Positions 1-11,294 of a DNA stretch of 64,000 bases are shown in pieces (position 1 is the first letter of the stretch; every line of letters starts with the position of its first letter). Below the pieces are notes generated by a model that saw only the letters and a program-made list of their open reading frames with translations, made no database searches and was not told where the DNA came from. The stretch is from Raffaelea ambrosiae (lineage: Eukaryota; Ascomycota; Sordariomycetes; Ophiostomatales; Ophiostomataceae), in the NCBI GenBank assembly GCA_002778195.1, contig PCDI01000008.1:248001-312000 (forward strand), read 5' to 3'. Made by a program: the position numbers and the translations under genes.

Positions 1-1335
1 GTCTACTGCCTGTGCATCCTGGCGCGGCAGATCTTCTCCGTAGGCGGGGACCTCGTGTGGATGTCCATGGGCGCGCTCCTCCATCGAGCCATGCAGAGCG
101 GACTGCACCGCGAGCCAAAGCATCTACCGGGCGTGTCCGTGTTCCACGCCGAGCTCCGCCGCAGACTCTGGGCCACCATCCTCGACATGGTCGTGCAGGC
201 TTCGCTAGACGCCTCCATGCCGCCGAGGATCTCGCTAGACGAGTTCGACATCGAGCCACCGTCCAACATCGACGACGAGGCGATCAGCGAGTCCACCACA
301 GCGATCGTGCCGCACCCCAGGACGACGCTCACCAACACTTCGGTCCAGCTTGCCTTGCTTGACACGCTGCCGCTCCGCCTGGGCATTGTCCAGTATCTCA
401 ACGGCCTGCACTCGGAGCAGTCGTACCCGCGCGTCCTGTCGCTGAGCTCCCAGCTGACCAGCGCATTGCGCATGTGCAACAGTCTCGGCGCGACCGGATC
501 ACCACCACCCCCGAACCAAGCCTGCGATGCCGACCATGAGGCCCACACCACCACCACCATCACTCCTTTTCAGCGCAACTTCCTCGACTACCTCGTCCGC
601 CGCTTCATGATCCCCCTCCACATGTTTTTCGCAACCCAGGCCCGCTCCAACCCCATCTTCCACTACTCGCTCACCGTCAGCCTCGACGCCGCCCTCGCCC
701 TCGTCTCGCCCGTGACCCACACGACCACCACGTCCCCTCCCGGACACGACAGCGAGACCGACGTCTTTGACCGCCTACTGTCCATGGCGGGCGGTCTCTT
801 CCGCGAAGGGTTCCGCGCCGCGCTGACCGTCATCTCTCTCGCGCTCCTCGTGCACGTCGCCACGCAGCAAGCAAGCGGCGCGCTTCACCGCGCACCGCAG
901 CACCGCACGCTGCTCAAGGCGGTGGTGCGCGATCTGGTCGCGCTGGCGGAGCGCCGCATCCGCCACGGCGACACGAACATCAAGCCGTACATGTTCTTGA
1001 ATATGGTGCTTGCACAGGTGGAAGCCATGGAGGCGGGGGCGCGCTCTGGTGAGGGCGCGCTGAAAACGGCGCTGGCGAGGAGTGCGGTCGAGAGCTTGCG
1101 GTTTTGCCGGGATGCGATGCAAGCGAGGGCCAATACGATGGTGCTTCTGGGTGGGGAGGCGATGGAGTTTGGTGCGGAAGGGCTGGATTTGGCTGGGAGT
1201 AGGGGCATGGAGGCGTTTGAACTAGACTGGAACGGGGCGAATTTGGCTGCAAGCATGGACTTTGAGCCGTTCGAAGCGAATTGGAACTGGCAGTCTCTTC
1301 TGACGACTGGGCATCAATATGGGGCTGACAGATGA
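1..1335 (+). CDS. Fungal-specific transcription factor, C-terminal part (5' end outside window)
   Basis: The reading frame is open from base 1 and ends at TGA 1333-1335, so only the C-terminal 444 residues are present. The first residues (about 1-75) read like the middle homology region of Zn2Cys6 regulators (Fungal_trans family): a run of helices with the signatures HREPKHLPG and RRRLWATILDMV. The rest is mostly helical and low in recognisable motifs. The Zn2Cys6 DNA-binding domain that normally precedes this region would lie left of the window and cannot be checked. Expected role: nuclear transcriptional regulator of unknown targets. The family assignment is by pattern and is fairly firm; the specific pathway is unknown. 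Confidence 0.75.
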   Translation, partial: VYCLCILARQIFSVGGDLVWMSMGALLHRAMQSGLHREPKHLPGVSVFHAELRRRLWATILDMVVQASLDASMPPRISLDEFDIEPPSNIDDEAISESTTAIVPHPRTTLTNTSVQLALLDTLPLRLGIVQYLNGLHSEQSYPRVLSLSSQLTSALRMCNSLGATGSPPPPNQACDADHEAHTTTTITPFQRNFLDYLVRRFMIPLHMFFATQARSNPIFHYSLTVSLDAALALVSPVTHTTTTSPPGHDSETDVFDRLLSMAGGLFREGFRAALTVISLALLVHVATQQASGALHRAPQHRTLLKAVVRDLVALAERRIRHGDTNIKPYMFLNMVLAQVEAMEAGARSGEGALKTALARSAVESLRFCRDAMQARANTMVLLGGEAMEFGAEGLDLAGSRGMEAFELDWNGANLAASMDFEPFEANWNWQSLLTTGHQYGADR

Positions 1336-2989
1336 AGCCTGCACGGTACTACGATCTTTTATCTGTTTGTAAGTAGGGGAGCTGTTTGGTGGGTTGTTCG
1401 TTTGGATATGACCTGTGTGCGCAGTATAGCCTCGTTGTCTGATAGACACTCAATGTACCCAGCCTTGGTCACGCATCGGTGATTGGACTCAAGTCAGTGT
1501 TCTGTTCTTTGACGACACCAACGATGACCGGACAAGGCTAGAACAACTAGAATAAGGCTGTATGGTAACGTGACGACAACGTGGACTAAACGAAAATGCT
1601 GCTTGAGTGAACAACAGGTAAACTCCAGGTAAGACATGTACATAATACGGTTCGATTGGCGGAAACAACTCTTCAGCGGGACCGTTGATGTAAGCACCGG
1701 GTTTTTCGGACAATAGACAGAGACTAATGAAAATGCCTATGCAAGGTACCCGTTCAGTCGGCGAGTATCAATGCAAAGGGGTGGTTGTCTTACAACACGC
1801 CGCCTACGCCCATATCCACAACACACTTTGGAAGACACATAAAACAATAGCCGAGTACTGTAGCTAAGCCACCCTTTTCTTTTCACAATCTGGTTACTGC
1901 ACAGCAAAGGGCCATACATCAGCCCACCGACCTTGCCGGCACTAGATCTATCGTATTCGCACGCATGCCTAGAGTGCCTTCCGGACCTCATAGGGAACGG
2001 CGTGCATGTCATCTTGCTGAGATCCCAAACGCCACTAGTCGCAAACGGATTCTCGCCGAGTCTGGGGTGCAGGTGATCAAAATGGTACAGATTCCTTACA
2101 ATATGCGACATCCATTCTCACTCATTTTAGTTGATGGTAAAGACGCTCTCGGGAATCGGAGCATGACGTTTGCGTTCAAGTCGTGGGGTGACCACATATG
2201 ACAGCGAAAGGACTCAACCACACAGACATGATCGACATAGTATGAGTGGAAATCATCCTGGGTTCTATCTAGCATGTTGCAAAGTCTTCTAAAGAATAGA
2301 CACAAACATGTTAATAAAGTGGAGCCTAGGCCTTGCAGCCTCATTACGGACCGAGTTATTCTAGCAGCCCATGGCATGCTGCTTTTGCTGGCCACAAAAG
2401 ATACCCCTTTCCAACTGTTTCTATGTGGTTTCCGTTCTTTCCGCCGCGCCCTATTCCGATATTGCCCTTTCTCTGTACCACCGATATCAAGGCTGAAAAT
2501 AAGTTCGCAATTTGTCAGGTCACGCAAGAAATTTTACTTGACAAGGTCAGAGGTTCTTCTGATTCCACTGATCCGGTTCGCAGCATTCCGCGAGGCCCTG
2601 ATAGGATATATGTGGGCTCGTCTCTAGTAGGGGAGCTTGTCCGTCGCATCTTGGCTTTGACCCGCTCCGTCCTCCGTGCACTGTCGCGGACAAGCTGATG
2701 GCCAACAATTTCCGGCCATTTAGAGTAATGCAACGGGTGGCTGAGCGGCTTTTTGCATTCACTCGGCCGAAAGCACACGGCACGAACTCACCGAGAACAT
2801 CCCCCAGGGCCGCGTGTCGGCCGAAGACACGTACCAATTCACCGATTCACCGACGACAAGCAAGTGTTTTATAAAGCCAGCAGGATCACGCAGACTGGGG
2901 TGAGGGAGCCTCCATTCCCCATCATCCCAAACCGAAGCGCAGAAGTCCCGACAATTCCCGCCCATTGATCATTTGGTCCACCTCCCACC
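1336..2989. other. Gene-free stretch
   Basis: This 1.65 kb stretch holds only short ORFs on both strands, none with a recognisable domain. The last 300 bases, pyrimidine-rich near the gene, presumably contain the promoter and leader of the monooxygenase at 2990. I see no repeat or RNA gene. Confidence 0.5.
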
Positions 2990-4267
2990 ATGCCGCCATT
3001 GAAGATCCTCATCAACGGTGCCGGTATTGCCGGCAATGCGATTGCCTTCTGGCTCTGCAAGCTTGGTCACGACGTGACTGTTCTGGAGCGATTTCCTACC
3101 CTACGAACGTCTGGATTGCAGCTCGATCTGCGCGGCCACGGAATCGAGGTGCTGAAGCGCATGGGGCTCAATGAGGCTTTCCTGGCCAAGTCTGTCAAGG
3201 AAGATGGTGCCCAGTTCGTTGACACCAACGGAAAACGAGTGGCCTATTTCCCCAAATCTGGCAACAGAACGGTGCAGGCCTTCACATCCGAGTACGAAAT
3301 CATGCGAGGCGACATCTGCAGGATATTCTACGGCGCCACCCAAGACCGAGCGACGTACAAGTTTGGAAACTCGGTCCAGGAAGTTGAGGACACAGGCGAT
3401 TCGGTCCGGATACGGCTCACCGACGGTACGGTCGATCAGTACGATCTGCTCATCGGTGCCGATGGTGTGGCGTCGAGCATTCGCAAGATTATGCTGGGGC
3501 CTGATGTTCCCGAACAGTTCGTTTCGTTCAACGGCCTTTATGGGTCTTACTTCACCATCCCCGAACCGATGAAGCCTGGGGAGGGGTACAAGGCATCGAT
3601 TTACATAGCGCCGGGCAGCCGAGTCCTCATGACACGGAGGGACAACCCAGAACGGCTCCAGGTATATATGGGAGGGAAAAGCAATTCGGAGCGACTCCGG
3701 AAGGCTCGCCGTGGCGACACCGAGGAAGAAAAAGCAGGCATCGCGGAGCTCATCCACGGTGCTGGTTGGCGAGCGGAAGAGATGCTGGAACATCTCAAAG
3801 AAGCCGACGACTTTTACTGCGAGCGCTTGGGCATGGTCAAGCTGGACTCTTGGCACCGGGGGCGCGTCGTACTCGTCGGAGAAGCGGCTTGGTGTTCGTC
3901 TGTCTTGACTGGCATGGGCACGACGTCTTGCCTCGTGGGCGCGTATGTGCTAGCCGGTGAGATTGCCCAACATTGCGGTCGTGGAGACAAGGGGGGGAAG
4001 GATGAGCCGGAGATCGTGGAAAAGAACCTTGCCATTGCGCTGGACGCTTACGAGCAGAAGTTCATGCCCTTCATGCGCGAAGTGCAAGACGGTCTTTCGG
4101 CGAAAACGGGCACGAGAACCTACATGCCCTCATCCCAATGGGGCATCTCTATACTGAACTTCCTGATACGCGTAATCGCTTTGCTGAGGTTGAATGTGGC
4201 GGGTGAGTGGATCATCCGGGAATCCTTGAGGCATTGGACGCTCCCGAAGTATACAGAACTCGAGTAA
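2990..4267 (+). CDS. FAD-dependent monooxygenase (class A flavoprotein, TetX/PHBH-like)
   Basis: A single-exon ORF of 425 residues, a usual length for class A flavin hydroxylases. The N-terminal Rossmann motif GAGIAGNAIAFWL (about residues 11-23) and a following acidic residue (VLER) bind the ADP part of FAD. The second FAD/NAD(P)H fingerprint is IGADGVASSIR (about 159-169). The third site, normally GDAA, reads VLVGEAAWCSSVLTGMG (about 295-311), so Asp is replaced by Glu. The C-terminal end has a hydrophobic segment (about 382-395) that could associate with membrane. The reaction should be NAD(P)H-dependent hydroxylation or epoxidation of a small molecule; the substrate cannot be inferred. 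The start is the first ATG, ten codons before the glycine motif, in a good context (caccATGCCG). No clustered biosynthetic genes lie beside it. Confidence 0.9.
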   Translation: MPPLKILINGAGIAGNAIAFWLCKLGHDVTVLERFPTLRTSGLQLDLRGHGIEVLKRMGLNEAFLAKSVKEDGAQFVDTNGKRVAYFPKSGNRTVQAFTSEYEIMRGDICRIFYGATQDRATYKFGNSVQEVEDTGDSVRIRLTDGTVDQYDLLIGADGVASSIRKIMLGPDVPEQFVSFNGLYGSYFTIPEPMKPGEGYKASIYIAPGSRVLMTRRDNPERLQVYMGGKSNSERLRKARRGDTEEEKAGIAELIHGAGWRAEEMLEHLKEADDFYCERLGMVKLDSWHRGRVVLVGEAAWCSSVLTGMGTTSCLVGAYVLAGEIAQHCGRGDKGGKDEPEIVEKNLAIALDAYEQKFMPFMREVQDGLSAKTGTRTYMPSSQWGISILNFLIRVIALLRLNVAGEWIIRESLRHWTLPKYTELE

Positions 4268-4814
4268 GGATAGTTCAGCAGTGAGCGTTAGCCATGATGT
4301 CTCCAGCTTCTTTCCTACAAATAGTACCATAAACCTGCGCCGGCCTATTTTGCGCTGCCTGGTTCTTGTGTTATATTGTGACAGTTGGATAAGGTGCCAG
4401 CCGTCTTGTGTTGGTTGTTGTAGCGGCCGTTATGTGCGCAACATCATGAGCAGCGTGCGGCTAAGTGGCATCCCAACCGCAAAGTCCCAAGAAAGACCCA
4501 AGAAAAGGCAAAGCCCTTGGCACCTTGGATCCTTCACTTTGAAACACGGCACAGAGAAAACACTGCTGATTTTTTCCCCCGTAGAGGAAATACAGTTACT
4601 CCCGAAGATGCATGAGCCAAGAGGCAGAATAAAACTTCCGAAAAAAGAAGACAAAACGTGTTATTTATCACGGGATCCTTTTCTTAGCATGCAGACTCGA
4701 CCTGGCCCATAGATGCATTGCTTTGTCCTTCGCATCCAATCCTACCCAGCAGCTCCTCTTCGTAACCACTGCCGCTCGTGCTCAACTATGGGAGATCCGT
4801 CTGTGTCTCCAGCC
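4268..4814. other. Intergenic region between monooxygenase and SET gene
   Basis: This region is 547 bases with no supported gene. Two in-frame ATGs (4713, 4788) precede the start chosen for the SET gene and would lengthen its N terminus by 34 or 9 residues. Confidence 0.5.
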
Positions 4815-6548
4815 ATGGCTCAACTGCTCCTCTATCGTTCCGTTGCACTGTTTCTCGTGGTAATATCATGGGCCGCAACGCATGTACTACAGGGTATCCC
4901 CGGCGCACGAGCAGCGGAAACACAAACGAAAACGACAAGTCCATTCTCCTCCTCCTTCTCCAGCGAGCCACCGATCCCCAACACCATCGAAGGATCTGCT
5001 GCCTCATCCTCCTCGCAGCAGTGCAGAAACATCCATGCCCCAAACAACAACCTTCTCCACCACCGCCACCCTGCCGTTACTGGCCCTCTGTGTCGACCAC
5101 CCGTCGACAACGGAACCAAGATACCACGGACGTGGGCACCATGGACGCATCGTCCGGTTTGTCTACTGAACAAGAGCAAGGGCAATGGGGCCCATTCCTC
5201 CTCCTCCTACTGCCTGTTCACCCATGCCGTCTTGGGTGACGGTGGGGGGGTCAGTGTCGTGGCCACACCGGAAGCGGCTGCTGACTTGGCCGCCATGGTG
5301 GCCGCCCTTGCTATGGACAACCCTACCACCCTGGCATACGAAGGCGACCATGGTCGTGGCCCAACCCATGATGATGATGGCCTCAACTATGGCCACCACC
5401 ACCACCACCACCACGGCCTGAACCGTGGCCATAGCGCCACCGCCGTGCGAGTCGTCCCGGGAAAAGGCCTCGGGGTCCTGGCCACGCAGCCCATCCCTCG
5501 CGGCACTGTGCTCCTCTCGGACCGCGTCAGACTCCTGGTGGATGTGGAGTTCCCTGCGCGCGTGCGTCGCGTCCACGGCCAGCAGCTGCTGCACCAGGCG
5601 GCCGGGCAGCTGGCCGCCAAGGAGGACGTGAGACGGCTGGCACGCAATCATCGCCCGACACAGCAAGACCATGAGCAGCCTGCTGTCGGTGAGGCCGAGG
5701 AGGCCATCCTGCGGACCAACTCGTTTGCCGTGACGGTCCATGGGGTGTCGTACATGGCCCTGCTGGCAAAGATTTCTGTGCGTACTGTTGGGCTTTCTTT
5801 GGGGACTCTCTGTCTCTCGTATTGACTAACGCATCCCAGAGAATCAACCACGCATGCAATCCAACGTAGGATGAAATGCCCGGCTGCATTTCAAACTCGT
5901 GTATTAACTGACCAACACACTAACACCCTATGCAGGGCCGTCACGCGCTTCCATGCACACAATCTTTCCATGGATGTTCTGGCGTTCCGGGACATCCAAC
6001 CCGGCGAAGAGATTACCATCAGCTGTAGGGGCCCGTTTGCTCTCTTCCACCAGTTTGCCTGTCCTGGCTACCCCTAACACACGTAACTAGACACCGACTT
6101 TGGCTTGACCTATCGCGAGCGCCAGGCAAGACTCCAGACCCGCTGGGGCTTCACCTGCACCTGCGGCCTCTGCCGCGGCGGCCCCGACGCCGACACCGTC
6201 GCAGCCTCCGACCGCCGTCGGCGTCGCGTGGCCACCATCCGCGGCGAGGTCGTCGCGCTCCTGCAGCAGGGTCGCGTCCACGCGGCCGTCCACACGTACG
6301 AGGACGAGCTGCTGGGCCTCGTGCGCGCCGAGCACCTGGCCGAGCACATGGGCGAGCACTACGGGGTGCTGGCCCGGCTGCACCGGGCGGCCGGCAACCG
6401 GACGGGCGCTGCGCACTATGCACAGTGGGCGATCGACGAGATGGAGGTGTTTGGCGGACGCGACGTGTTTGCGTCTGTGGCCGAGCTGGAGGGGATTCTC
6501 CAGAAATGGAGGGAAGAGGAATGGACAAAGGGGGCGGGAGTAGAATGA
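4815..6548 (+). CDS. SET-domain protein with N-terminal signal peptide (putative lysine methyltransferase)
   Basis: Four exons can be joined in phase: 4815-5777, 5840-5865, 5936-6024 and 6091-6548, giving 511 residues. The first 33 residues look like a signal peptide (MAQLLLYRSVALFLVV then a polar AGARA-like end). A segment PWTHRPVC...YCLFT matches the Cys-containing N-terminal region seen in fungal SET domain-containing protein 5 relatives. The SET domain starts near VVPGKGLGVLAT. The tiny 26-nt exon 2 encodes the cofactor-site motif RINHACNPT (usually NHxCxPN). Exon 3 ends in GEEITIS, completed by exon 4 to ISYTDFG, and the post-SET cysteines CTCGLC follow. Seven consecutive histidines precede the SET domain. 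The start at 4815 has a gccATGG context; 4713 or 4788 are alternatives. Substrate and compartment are unknown; a signal peptide would send it to the secretory pathway, which is odd for a methyltransferase. Confidence 0.8.
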
Positions 6549-6614
6549 TGGGGACGCCTTGATGATGGAAACAATGGAAAATGGGTATTTCAATGAGTCG
6601 ACAAACCCAAGCTG

Positions 6615-9600
6615 CTAGACCATGGCTCGCTTCTCGCACTCTCCTCCCCCTCCCCCCCTTCGCCTCGCCAGTTTTGCGGCCTCCTTGGCCAGGAACGCCT
6701 GTCTTGCGTGTATATGCTCCTTGCCGTGCTTCTCCTCCAGATACTGCCTCGTTTTCTCCGTCCTCGCTTGCTGCGCAGCTGTCGTCGATGGGGACGAGGG
6801 CGTGCCTCTTCCGGGGCGTGTGTTCTCTTTGTTGTCGCCCGCAGCCACCAGCAGTTGGTCGTCTTTCTTGGTCCAGACACCGCGCATGTCGGGCGGCACA
6901 CCGGCACCCTGCATCAGCTGCTCCATCACCACGCCGGCCAGGCCCGGCGCGCCGTTTGTCGCTCGCAATGCCTGCAGCACATAATCCTGCGGGTAGCGCA
7001 GCGCAACAAACCGGTCGACAACCGCCAAGTTGGAGTCCTGGCTGTCGTCGACTGCTGCTTCTGCTGACGCCGTGCTCGGCAAGATGTCGACCTGGTCACC
7101 TACTACTACTATGTGTTGGTCAACTCTGATTTCATGTAGAAGAAACTCATTTCCGATTTTCTCTTTGTAGGGACACTTGTAGGGACACCACGTCATGTCC
7201 GTTTTACCCGAAACCTATCATGAAGGGATATCAAAACAGTATAGTACAGAGAAACGATAAGGGGAGGGATGATTTTTTTTTTCAACCCCAGCAGAAGAGA
7301 AACACTTTTTTCCCTCCAAAGGTCATCCCCCCAACTTCCCACCAGAAAAAGGCAACTAAATTTTCCCAAAAATATTTTAGGGTGCAGTACCTCGCGATCC
7401 CTGGCTGTATGACACCTCCTTCAACGGCGGTAGCTTTGGCACACCCGATGACCGATGCGCCCCGCCAAACGATGCTGGCAACGATCGACGGCTCGTCTTA
7501 GAAGCCGAAGACGTCGTGGTGTGCCTCGCCGGAGCCGGCGACGCTGAAAACCGAGATGACGAAGCCGCATTCGCCCGTGGGCCCGGCAGGCTCAGAGGAT
7601 ACGCCTGCACGACCCGCTCTTCCGTGTACAGCTGCTGTGATGGCGTCGTGTCGACCCCATCGCCACTGCCACCCACGACGTCGCCCGCCGCGGCCTGTGT
7701 CTCTGGATCGTAGGCAAAGTCTTGCGTCTCTGGCTCAGCCGTCGCAGACAGTTGTCGCGAGCTCCTCCGGTCTACTCCGCTCGACCGGGACGTGCGTGGC
7801 GGTGGTGTTCTTTGGGCGTCGCGCGACCTGACCCGGGCGGGCCGCTTTTCAAAGTGGTCTTCATCGTCTTCATCGTCTTCGTCGTCTTCATCGTCTTCAT
7901 CGTCTTCGTGGTCGGACGAAGCGGGATGGTCGGCCTCGATACGGACGCGTTTGGACGAGCTGGGCGTGCCGTCAGAATGGCCGCCGCTGCTATAAAAGGC
8001 TGCCTCGAACATACGCTTGGCACTACCCATGAGCGTCCTGTGAGGTGTAGCGGCAGCAGCAGCAGCAGCAGCAGCAGCATGGGAGGATGGTCCCTTGCCC
8101 GCCCTACCTGCATCCCGCCCTTCCTCCTGCGTGGCTCCGTTGGTGCCGTTCTGGGATGCGTCAACATCGTTGTCGTCGTCGTCGTCATCGTCATCTTCAT
8201 CGTCGCTCCCTGCCTTGAACATCTCCAGCGCCTTCTCAAACGCGGCCAGGTTATGATTGTACCAGCGAGACAGGCTGACTTCCACGGCCGGATATTTGGC
8301 CACATCGAGGCCGAGAGACCGGACAATACTCGGCCAATCGCGGTTTTCTGGGTTAGGCGATATTTCCTTGACCGCCATCCACAGTGTCCAGATCTGGAGA
8401 TGCACGCCACCAATGAATATGGACGTGGGGACATAGAGACCGTGACGCTCCGAGAACAGGTCCAGGTCGCGGTGGAAATTATCCTCCTCATCGTCCTGCA
8501 TGGCCACCTCGTTCAGGATAGACATGTCGCTCAGGACGGGATCCGCTGAGAGTTCCTGGCTGTCAGCCCCGCTATGGCTCCGGCCAACAAGGTTGTCACC
8601 TGCGATGCTGTCTGCAGGAGGCAAGTTATCAAGTAGGCCACCTGCGGCATAGTCTCCGTGGTCTTCGCGCTCTTCGTGCTCTTCCAAGGATTCCTCGGCA
8701 GCTATTTCGACGGATCTCTCAACCACAACTTTGTCGGTGACTCCATAACTCTCGGGAACGGGTGTCGGATAGCGCGGCTCCGACTCCGGCTGCGATGCCT
8801 GCTCATGGCGAGAAGCTCCCCCGGATAACTCGGGCAATCGCTCGCTAAGCTGGTCATACAAGTCTCGCCATTCGGCGGCTGGGGTATCAGGGAACTAGTG
8901 TACCAGGGGTTAGCCGTCTTCTTGTTGCTGTTTTTTTGCTGTACACACGTTACGAAAGACAAGGAAATAAAATAGAAATAAAAAAAACTGGAGCTGGAGC
9001 TGGAGCTGGAAAGCATACCTTTTCATGCAAGGCCTGGAATAGACGCTCATCCACTCTGTCTACGCCATGTCTCTGCGCCTTTCTCAACGCATCCAACAGA
9101 TGAACGGTTTTGTCGAGATTCTCGCCGCGACTGCGGTCGATCCGTTCAATTTGTTGCGGCTGTGTGGGTTGGTCGTTGTCCCTCTCCGATGATTGGAACA
9201 GACTCGGTTCTCGGCGTGCGTTGGCAGGAGAGCTCGGCTGCTGTTGTCGTCGCTGCTGCTGCTGTTGCCGATTAGATTTCTGCGTCCGCGTCCGTTGCGC
9301 AAAGGTCTGGTTTTCTAATGGCACAAGAACAAGAAATTGCAGTTTTCTCTTCCACCGCTCTCGCCACGATTGCCAGGAATGGTGAGGGTACTACACGCAA
9401 AGGGCAGATACATTAGTGACACTTCCATTAGATAAGACAGCGCATTATACAAAACAACCCCCCAAAAAGGACGTGTAAATTACTCACTTTGTTTTCAAAT
9501 TCTATGAACAAATTGTTTCCCTGAAGACCGTGGGTGCCTTCCAAGTCGCACTTTATCATGTAATCGGTCAGAAGTTTGTCGTCGGCCGCCGTGAACTCGG

Positions 9601-10027
9601 TTCGGCCACGCCGCCTCATGCTGACGGTAGCCTGACGCTGAGCATATGTTTCCCGGCCATCGTTCTCTTTCCTGAGCATCGCAGGAACCGAGTACTCTGT
9701 TTCGAGAAGCAGTTTGTCCTGCTCAATCATGTCGTTGATATAGGTGTAGGAATAGGCCGTGGTGTGGGTGGGATTCCTTCGGTGGTCTGTGATACACATG
9801 GTAGCATTGCGCTCGAGTACAACGACCTCGCCTTCATGATCCTAGAGACCAGATGTCAGAGAGACGAGAATGAGAAATAAGGGGCGCCACCAGGTGTAGC
9901 CAAAGCGCGTCTAGGAGCGCCAACCTAGACACCACCCTTGTTCCGCCCAACATACAAGTATCTTCTGCCTTATATCGGAAGGGACAGTCTTGGAGACCCA
10001 AAACTTCATGCCCAAAAAGGAAACCAT
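6615..10027 (-). CDS. RAP1: RAP1-like telomere-binding protein (BRCT-Myb-RCT)
   Basis: Five exons join in phase on the minus strand: 10027-9956, 9841-9488, 9390-9019, 8894-7391 and 7099-6615, giving about 928 residues. Exons 1-2 carry a BRCT domain (GMKFWVSKTVP ... SYTYINDMIEQDKL). Exons 2-3 carry the RAP1 Myb domain: GRTEFTAADDKLLTDYM, GLQGNNLFIEFENK, then across the junction YPHHSWQSWRERW. Exon 4 holds an ARID-like helical segment (QIWTLWMAVKEISPN ... SLSRWYNHNL) followed by long acidic, Ala and Ser tracts. Exon 5 holds the RAP1 C-terminal domain with the signature GVWTKKDDQLL and a basic tail. The expected role is shelterin-type binding at telomeres and transcriptional silencing. The 5' end is uncertain: ATG 10027 leaves the BRCT domain almost at residue 1 and the frame is open upstream, so an extra exon may exist. 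Intron 4 (291 nt) is long for this window and could hide another exon. Confidence 0.85.
7856..7917 (-). repeat. Acidic trinucleotide tract in RAP1 exon 4
   Basis: Repeats of gtcttcatc on the plus strand encode an Asp/Glu run of about 18 acidic residues in RAP1. A second acidic tract lies at about 8160-8205. Confidence 0.8.
8052..8080. repeat. (GCA)n microsatellite coding poly-Ala in RAP1
   Basis: Nine to ten GCA units on the plus strand encode ten consecutive alanines in RAP1 exon 4. The length is likely to vary between strains. Confidence 0.85.
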
Positions 10028-11294
10028 GGCAACAATCGTAAAGGGGTGTTCCAGCAACTGTGTGCGATCAGTGTTGCTATGCGCACAGCAAGAGTCGCGT
10101 ATGCTGGGATGGGCTCAGTTGTCGGATGGAGGGTGGGAGAATGTGCCGATCGTCTTCGTTTTAAGTCGATCACCGTGCATGTCAGCACCAAGACCCCACG
10201 TGCTGTGCCTCTGCGTTCTGACGGACAATTCCCAGCGCAGCTGATGCGGCCGTGGCGCGTCCTAGAGCAGGCGAGGAGGGTAGGTCGGTGATGTCGGACG
10301 CGTGATGCCAAATGCAGTCACGTTGCGGCGTCATTGCGATAGTGGGTCGTAAGGCGTTCTGCCACTAAACAATGACCTTAGACACCAAGTCACGTGTGCT
10401 GCTTTTAACGACAAGTCAATAAGTGGGGAATAACAAACGACTGAGAACCAATTGAGGGCCGTGAAACTCTTGAGTTTGTTGCTCATGATGCCAGCAAACT
10501 GAGACTGCGTTTACACTTGCGAGTAGAATTCGGTCTTATCTTCGGCATGTAGGAAAGTTTCCCATGCCCTTTGACATCGCTGTCACTGAGTCGTGCTCTA
10601 GTGCTACGGGTCTCGAGTGGGCGCATGCTTTGGCTCTGCTCGTTCGTTCTCACTATGTTGGTTGAATTGCCCAAGTCATGGGAGACGAGGCTGATGTTTT
10701 CCGTTTCCATACTGTTGCCTATGTAGGTGAGTGTATACGCGTTTTTCTTTCCTCTGAATCCGATGCTGGTCTTCGGCTGCTGTGAGGGGCCTCGGTTCCC
10801 TGTGTTGGAATAGCGTGCAACGTCTTTGGATCAGCAGCCCAGCCTTCCCTGAAACCCTGCCCAGCCCCACCAAAAGGGCAGCCAATGGGCGCTAGGCCCC
10901 CCAAATACAGATGGCTCAGCTTCAGCCTCCCGGTGACGAAGCATTTCTCCGTCGCAGTAAACCATCTCCGAGCTGGCCGCCGACGACAGGCCCCCTTCCT
11001 CTCCGTTTGCCTTCTGTGCACACGACCACAAAACATGTCCCGTGCGATCTGACGAACTCGACGAAACGCCCTGCACTTCCTCAGAACTATTCCCCCCAGT
11101 GGACCACGCGACAGAACCTCAAGGGGGGGGGGCCTTTTTTTTTTTAAGGGGCCTTTTCTTAGGGCCAGAGAGAGAGGGTTTCCCCTTTGTCCTTGTGGTG
11201 CCGTCTTTGTCCACGTCTGGACCGAACAGATTGCATACCAATCAGCACACTGTCTTCGCAGGCCTCTCGCCCTTGCCGTTGATAGCTTGCAAAG
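10028..11294. other. Divergent intergenic region RAP1 / SWF1
   Basis: This 1.27 kb stretch lies between two divergently transcribed genes and should hold both promoters. A G8 then T10 run occurs at about 11126-11145. Short ORFs here have no recognisable content. The RAP1 N terminus may extend into the left end. Confidence 0.5.
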
